NCBI GenBank assembly: GCA_001940825.1
Contig: MSGT01000064.1
Coordinates: 1 to 64,000 of the forward strand
Direction: 5' to 3'
From: Sphaerochaeta sp. Phil3
GTDB taxonomy: Bacteria > Spirochaetota > Spirochaetia > Sphaerochaetales > Sphaerochaetaceae
Length of the DNA: 64,000 nt
Shown here: one piece after another, positions 61,004 to 64,000 of the stretch
How the letters are laid out: every line of letters begins with the position of its first letter
Position numbering within the stretch: position 1 is the first letter of the stretch
Made by a program: the position numbers and the translations under genes
Notes under the pieces: generated by a model
What the model was told of the DNA's origin: nothing
Databases searched by the model: none
What the model saw: only the letters and a program-made list of their open reading frames with translations

Positions 61004-62476
61004 TCAGCGTTTCCAGAATGCCCTTGAAAACAGGACATACACGGTGAAAAGCTCCAGCCTACCTGCCAGCATAAGGAAACTGAACACAAATTTCGCCCAT
61101 TCGGGGAAAAAGGCGAAGTTGCCCGTAGGACCTGTCTTTCCAAATCCTATTCCAATGTTTCCAAGGGTAAGCAGCGTCGATGACAGGCAGGTTTCTATGT
61201 CAGTACCTGTAAGGGCTATTATGACCGATCCAAGTATCCAGGTTATTATGTATACAGCACAGAAGGATACTATGGAAGTGAGGGTTTCACTGTGCATTAT
61301 TTCGTTGCCATTCTTGATTTTATAGACGGCGTTTGGATGTATGCGATGTCTTATAAGAGTGGTTCCCATCTTGCAGACCGTGGAAACTCTAATGACCTTT
61401 ATGCCGCCGCCAGTGGATCCTGCACAGCCTCCAACGAACATAGTCAATACTATCAGCATGACTGAAAACGTGGGCCATAAAAGGTAGTCCGTTGTGGAGA
61501 ATCCAGTCGTCGTGAGTATTGACGCTACATTGAAGGCCGTGTATCTGAACGATTTCAATAGGGTGGGGTAGACGTGCTTTGCCGTAAGCTGAACAGCTCC
61601 AAGGGCGGCGCAGGAGAACCAGATTGCAAGGTACCAGCGGAGCTCTCCGTCTTTGAAGACCTGTCGTATCTTACCAGTGAAGGCCTTGTAGTACAGCGAG
61701 AAGTTTATACCTCCTGCAAGCATGAAAGCGGTCACGACAGCGTCAACGTATGCACTGTCATATGCGCCTATGGAGGCGTTCTTTACGCTGAATCCGGCAG
61801 CCGATATCGTTGAGAACGTTATAGTGACGGCATCGTAGAGTCCAAGTCCGCCAGCGAGCAGAAGCATTGTCTGCATTGCCGATATCCCTACGTATATCAA
61901 CCATAAAACTCCAGCGGTGCTTCTAGTCTTGGGTGTTAGCTTGCCCTTTACAGGTCCTACTGATTCTGCTCCAAGAAGAAGGAAGCTGCCGGCTCCTATT
62001 TGCGTTCCAGAACCTATTGCAGGGAGCAACGCCACGAATAGGACTACGATTCCCATACCGCCCAACCAGTTCGTCATGCTCCTCCAAAAGAGGATGCCTT
62101 TGTTGCAGGCCTCTATATTCGTAAGGGATGTAGCACCCGTTGTGGTGAAGCCGCTCATTATTTCAAAGTATGCGCTGCTATATGATGTGAAATCCCCTGA
62201 AAGCACAAGTGGTATTGCACCAAATGCGGTAGCAATTATCCAGGTCAGAGTGACGAAGAGGTATCCGTCCCTTGGCATAAGCCCTCGCATGTTCTCTTTG
62301 CGGGTGATGGCAAGTGTGGATCCTGAGATCACCGTTATCAAGGCTATGGTTGTTAGGAAGGCTTTTATTGCCTGGCTTTCATCGAAATGTACGCTTACTC
62401 CCAACGGAATGAGCATGAGCATTCCAACGAAAAGCATTATGAGAGCCAAGAGCTTAGCGTCTTTTCCAAAGTGCAT
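61004..62476 (-). CDS. trkH: TrkH potassium uptake channel subunit
   Basis: 490 residues, about ten membrane segments in four MPM-like repeats. Selectivity-filter segments are visible: FTTTGATSLTN, TISAAGFSVKN, LTTTGFSTTDY and TLGNIGIGFGK. Takes up K+ with TrkA as the gating regulator. The ATG lies 2 nt after the trkA stop, same operon. The C-terminus ends 48 bp from the IS110 start. Confidence 0.93.
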   Translation of the reverse strand: MHFGKDAKLLALIMLFVGMLMLIPLGVSVHFDESQAIKAFLTTIALITVISGSTLAITRKENMRGLMPRDGYLFVTLTWIIATAFGAIPLVLSGDFTSYSSAYFEIMSGFTTTGATSLTNIEACNKGILFWRSMTNWLGGMGIVVLFVALLPAIGSGTQIGAGSFLLLGAESVGPVKGKLTPKTRSTAGVLWLIYVGISAMQTMLLLAGGLGLYDAVTITFSTISAAGFSVKNASIGAYDSAYVDAVVTAFMLAGGINFSLYYKAFTGKIRQVFKDGELRWYLAIWFSCAALGAVQLTAKHVYPTLLKSFRYTAFNVASILTTTGFSTTDYLLWPTFSVMLIVLTMFVGGCAGSTGGGIKVIRVSTVCKMGTTLIRHRIHPNAVYKIKNGNEIMHSETLTSIVSFCAVYIITWILGSVIIALTGTDIETCLSSTLLTLGNIGIGFGKTGPTGNFAFFPEWAKFVFSFLMLAGRLELFTVYVLFSRAFWKR

Positions 62477-62478
62477 AC

Positions 62479-63891
62479 TCAGTTGACTTCCTTTGAGTTG
62501 GTGGTTTTGTCGTCAGACATATTGCCCGACTTGTCGTCAGACATATCCAAGAGTTCCTGTATCGTCTGAGCATACCTGCGTTCAATAACGAGGACAAGTT
62601 TGTCTCCCGTTTGCACGACATAGAGACCACCTGGAATCGTCGTCGTCCCGTTTTGCTTCGTAACGCCTGCGATGATGCCCTTGCCCCTCATGTTTATATC
62701 CTTAAGGGCCTTTCCTACAATGCGTCCTGTTTTGGGAACTTCGTATTCGAATGCCTCTATTTGGCCGTCGAACAGCGAGTGCATACTTGCTATGTTGCGT
62801 CCGTGCAGGAATTTCTTTAGCGAGTCAACCGTAACGTCCTGTGTGGATATCACGCTATCTATATCCATGTGGCTCGCCATTCTAATATAGTTTGGATTCC
62901 TTGTGACAAGCGCCATGCTGTTCTTTATCCCAAAGTGCTTGGCATAGCTTGCCGTTATGATGTTAAGCTCGTCGCTGTCTGTAAGACACAGTATGAGGTC
63001 TCTGCTTGAAAGGTTCTCCTCTTCCACTATGCCTTCACTTGTTACATCTGCATTCAGGACGAGGACACTGGGATATTTGGTCGCCATTGCCTCACAAGTG
63101 TCCTTGTTCTTTTCAATAAGAATGAGATTTCGTTGTTGTGCAGGTGTAAATTTCCTAATTAGGAAGTCTGTTACCTCTCCAGCACCGACTATGGCAATCT
63201 TTCTTGGCTTTTGCCTTCTTCTTCCCACTGTTTGGAGAATGGTCTCTACACTGTCGTCCTTGGCCACAAGGCTAAGCGTATCGCCAGGCATGACAAGGGT
63301 GTCTCCGCTAGGAACCATTGCCTCCCCGTTGCGGTTGAGCGCAGCTATGATGAAGTTTGCCTTTATCTCCTGTCGTATCTTCCTTACAGAGCGGTTTGCA
63401 TACTGCGAGTCTTTCTCTACATATACATTATAGAGGACAAGCGATGTGGTATCGAACGAGATTATATCGCTGTAGATTCCTCTTTCAATGTCCTGATATA
63501 TGTGGGAAGCCGCCTCTTCGCTTGGGTTTACAATATAGGTTATGCCCATGAGCGAGTGGGTGACACCATTGGAGCCTCCGTATGAAAGGTTCCTGATGGA
63601 TGCGATCGTAAGGGGAACCTTGAATTCCGATGCCGCTATCCCGCACGACACGAGGTTCGTCTCATCCGATCCTGTGAGGGCTATGAAGGCATCGGCATCC
63701 GCAAGGCCTGCCTCCCTCATATCGTCAAGGTTGGTTCCGCTTCCTGTGACTGCAAGACAATCGACACGTGACATTGCATTGTTGACATCGTCCACATCTT
63801 CATCGATTATGATGACATCCTTGTTCTCTTCGACCAAATGCCTTGCAAGCCTTATGCCTCTACGTCCCGCCCCCAAAATAACGACTTTCAT
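62479..63891 (-). CDS. trkA: TrkA, NAD-binding regulator of TrkH
   Basis: 470 residues, two RCK_N/RCK_C pairs. First nucleotide-binding loop MKVVILGAGRRGIRLARHL, acid tip VIIIDEDVDD; second IAIVGAGEVTDFLIRKF with LILIEKNKDT. Gates TrkH with NAD/ATP. Start at ATG 63891 is supported by the overlap ATGA with the upstream gene and by GGAGGG. Confidence 0.93.
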   Translation of the reverse strand: MKVVILGAGRRGIRLARHLVEENKDVIIIDEDVDDVNNAMSRVDCLAVTGSGTNLDDMREAGLADADAFIALTGSDETNLVSCGIAASEFKVPLTIASIRNLSYGGSNGVTHSLMGITYIVNPSEEAASHIYQDIERGIYSDIISFDTTSLVLYNVYVEKDSQYANRSVRKIRQEIKANFIIAALNRNGEAMVPSGDTLVMPGDTLSLVAKDDSVETILQTVGRRRQKPRKIAIVGAGEVTDFLIRKFTPAQQRNLILIEKNKDTCEAMATKYPSVLVLNADVTSEGIVEEENLSSRDLILCLTDSDELNIITASYAKHFGIKNSMALVTRNPNYIRMASHMDIDSVISTQDVTVDSLKKFLHGRNIASMHSLFDGQIEAFEYEVPKTGRIVGKALKDINMRGKGIIAGVTKQNGTTTIPGGLYVVQTGDKLVLVIERRYAQTIQELLDMSDDKSGNMSDDKTTNSKEVN

Positions 63892-64000
63892 CTTTTGGCT
63901 ATCCCTCCCCATAAAGACCGATATCCCTGTGCCCAGCCTTCATGGTTTGCCTCGATTCTATCCCAAACGACATTTGCAATCAACTTGAGAGCCAATTTGG
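63888..64000 (-). CDS. C-terminus of an unidentified gene coupled to trkA
   Basis: The last 36 codons are in the window: ALKLIANVVWDRIEANHEGW, then QGYRSLWGGIAKR and a TGA sharing bases with the trkA ATG. Too short to identify. The overlap implies an operon of at least three genes (unknown, trkA, trkH). Confidence 0.6.
   Translation of the reverse strand, partial: KLALKLIANVVWDRIEANHEGWAQGYRSLWGGIAKR

Overview
The window looks like the chromosome of a host-associated, fermentative spirochaete. The basis is indirect: a large paralogous family of signal-peptide-bearing beta-barrel proteins that all end in Phe, AddA/AddB-like and PcrA-like helicases, uronate catabolism, TrkA/TrkH potassium uptake, and short AGGAGG-led genes with moderate GC. 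Family-level placement (Sphaerochaetaceae or Treponemataceae) is inference; there is no rRNA in the window.

Layout. 0-3 kb holds small accessory genes: an XRE regulator, a lipoprotein, and a DUF4160(broken)-DUF2442-DUF6922 cluster. 3-10.5 kb is a uronate/ketodeoxy-sugar catabolic locus: iclR, a KDPG aldolase fused to a VOC-like domain, kdgK, a TIM-barrel isomerase and kduD on the minus strand, diverging from kduI, an esterase and a methyltransferase. Two decayed genes (10.5-11.3 kb) and a RAYT-type transposon (11.4-12.4 kb) follow. 12.4-29.7 kb is mostly housekeeping: a DUF5058 membrane protein pair, DUF2974 hydrolase, MFS transporter, SDR, HMA protein, tRNA-Gly, M20 peptidase, NUC1 nuclease, addB/addA-like genes, CPBP protease and aroA. 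A second RAYT transposon (29.8-30.7 kb) precedes rimO, a PcrA-like helicase with a Gly/Tyr-rich tail, rplM-rpsI and recX.

36.4-59.1 kb is an accessory island. Six outer-membrane beta-barrel paralogues with practically identical leader DNA (about 65 bp covering RBS and signal peptide) are interspersed with three AAA ATPases (two DUF4143 type, one DUF234 type), a Fic protein, a RelE/RelB-type toxin-antitoxin pair, broken transposase and nuclease genes, and an AT-rich two-gene ATPase plus TOPRIM-like module that resembles anti-phage systems. Several of these accessory genes carry three evenly spaced direct repeats directly upstream. The window ends with an IS110-type transposase beside a long 9-nt-unit repeat array, then trkH, trkA and the tail of another gene.

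The most unusual signal is a family of arrays made of 9-nt units (NNNNAYGGG or GGGCNTNNN). They bound both RAYT genes as inverted pairs, supply the last codons of each transposase, and also occur as solo copies (36.4 kb; 59.7 kb beside IS110). Two sequence classes are visible, each with its own conserved inner end motif, one per RAYT gene. I read them as cognate ends of two RAYT elements.
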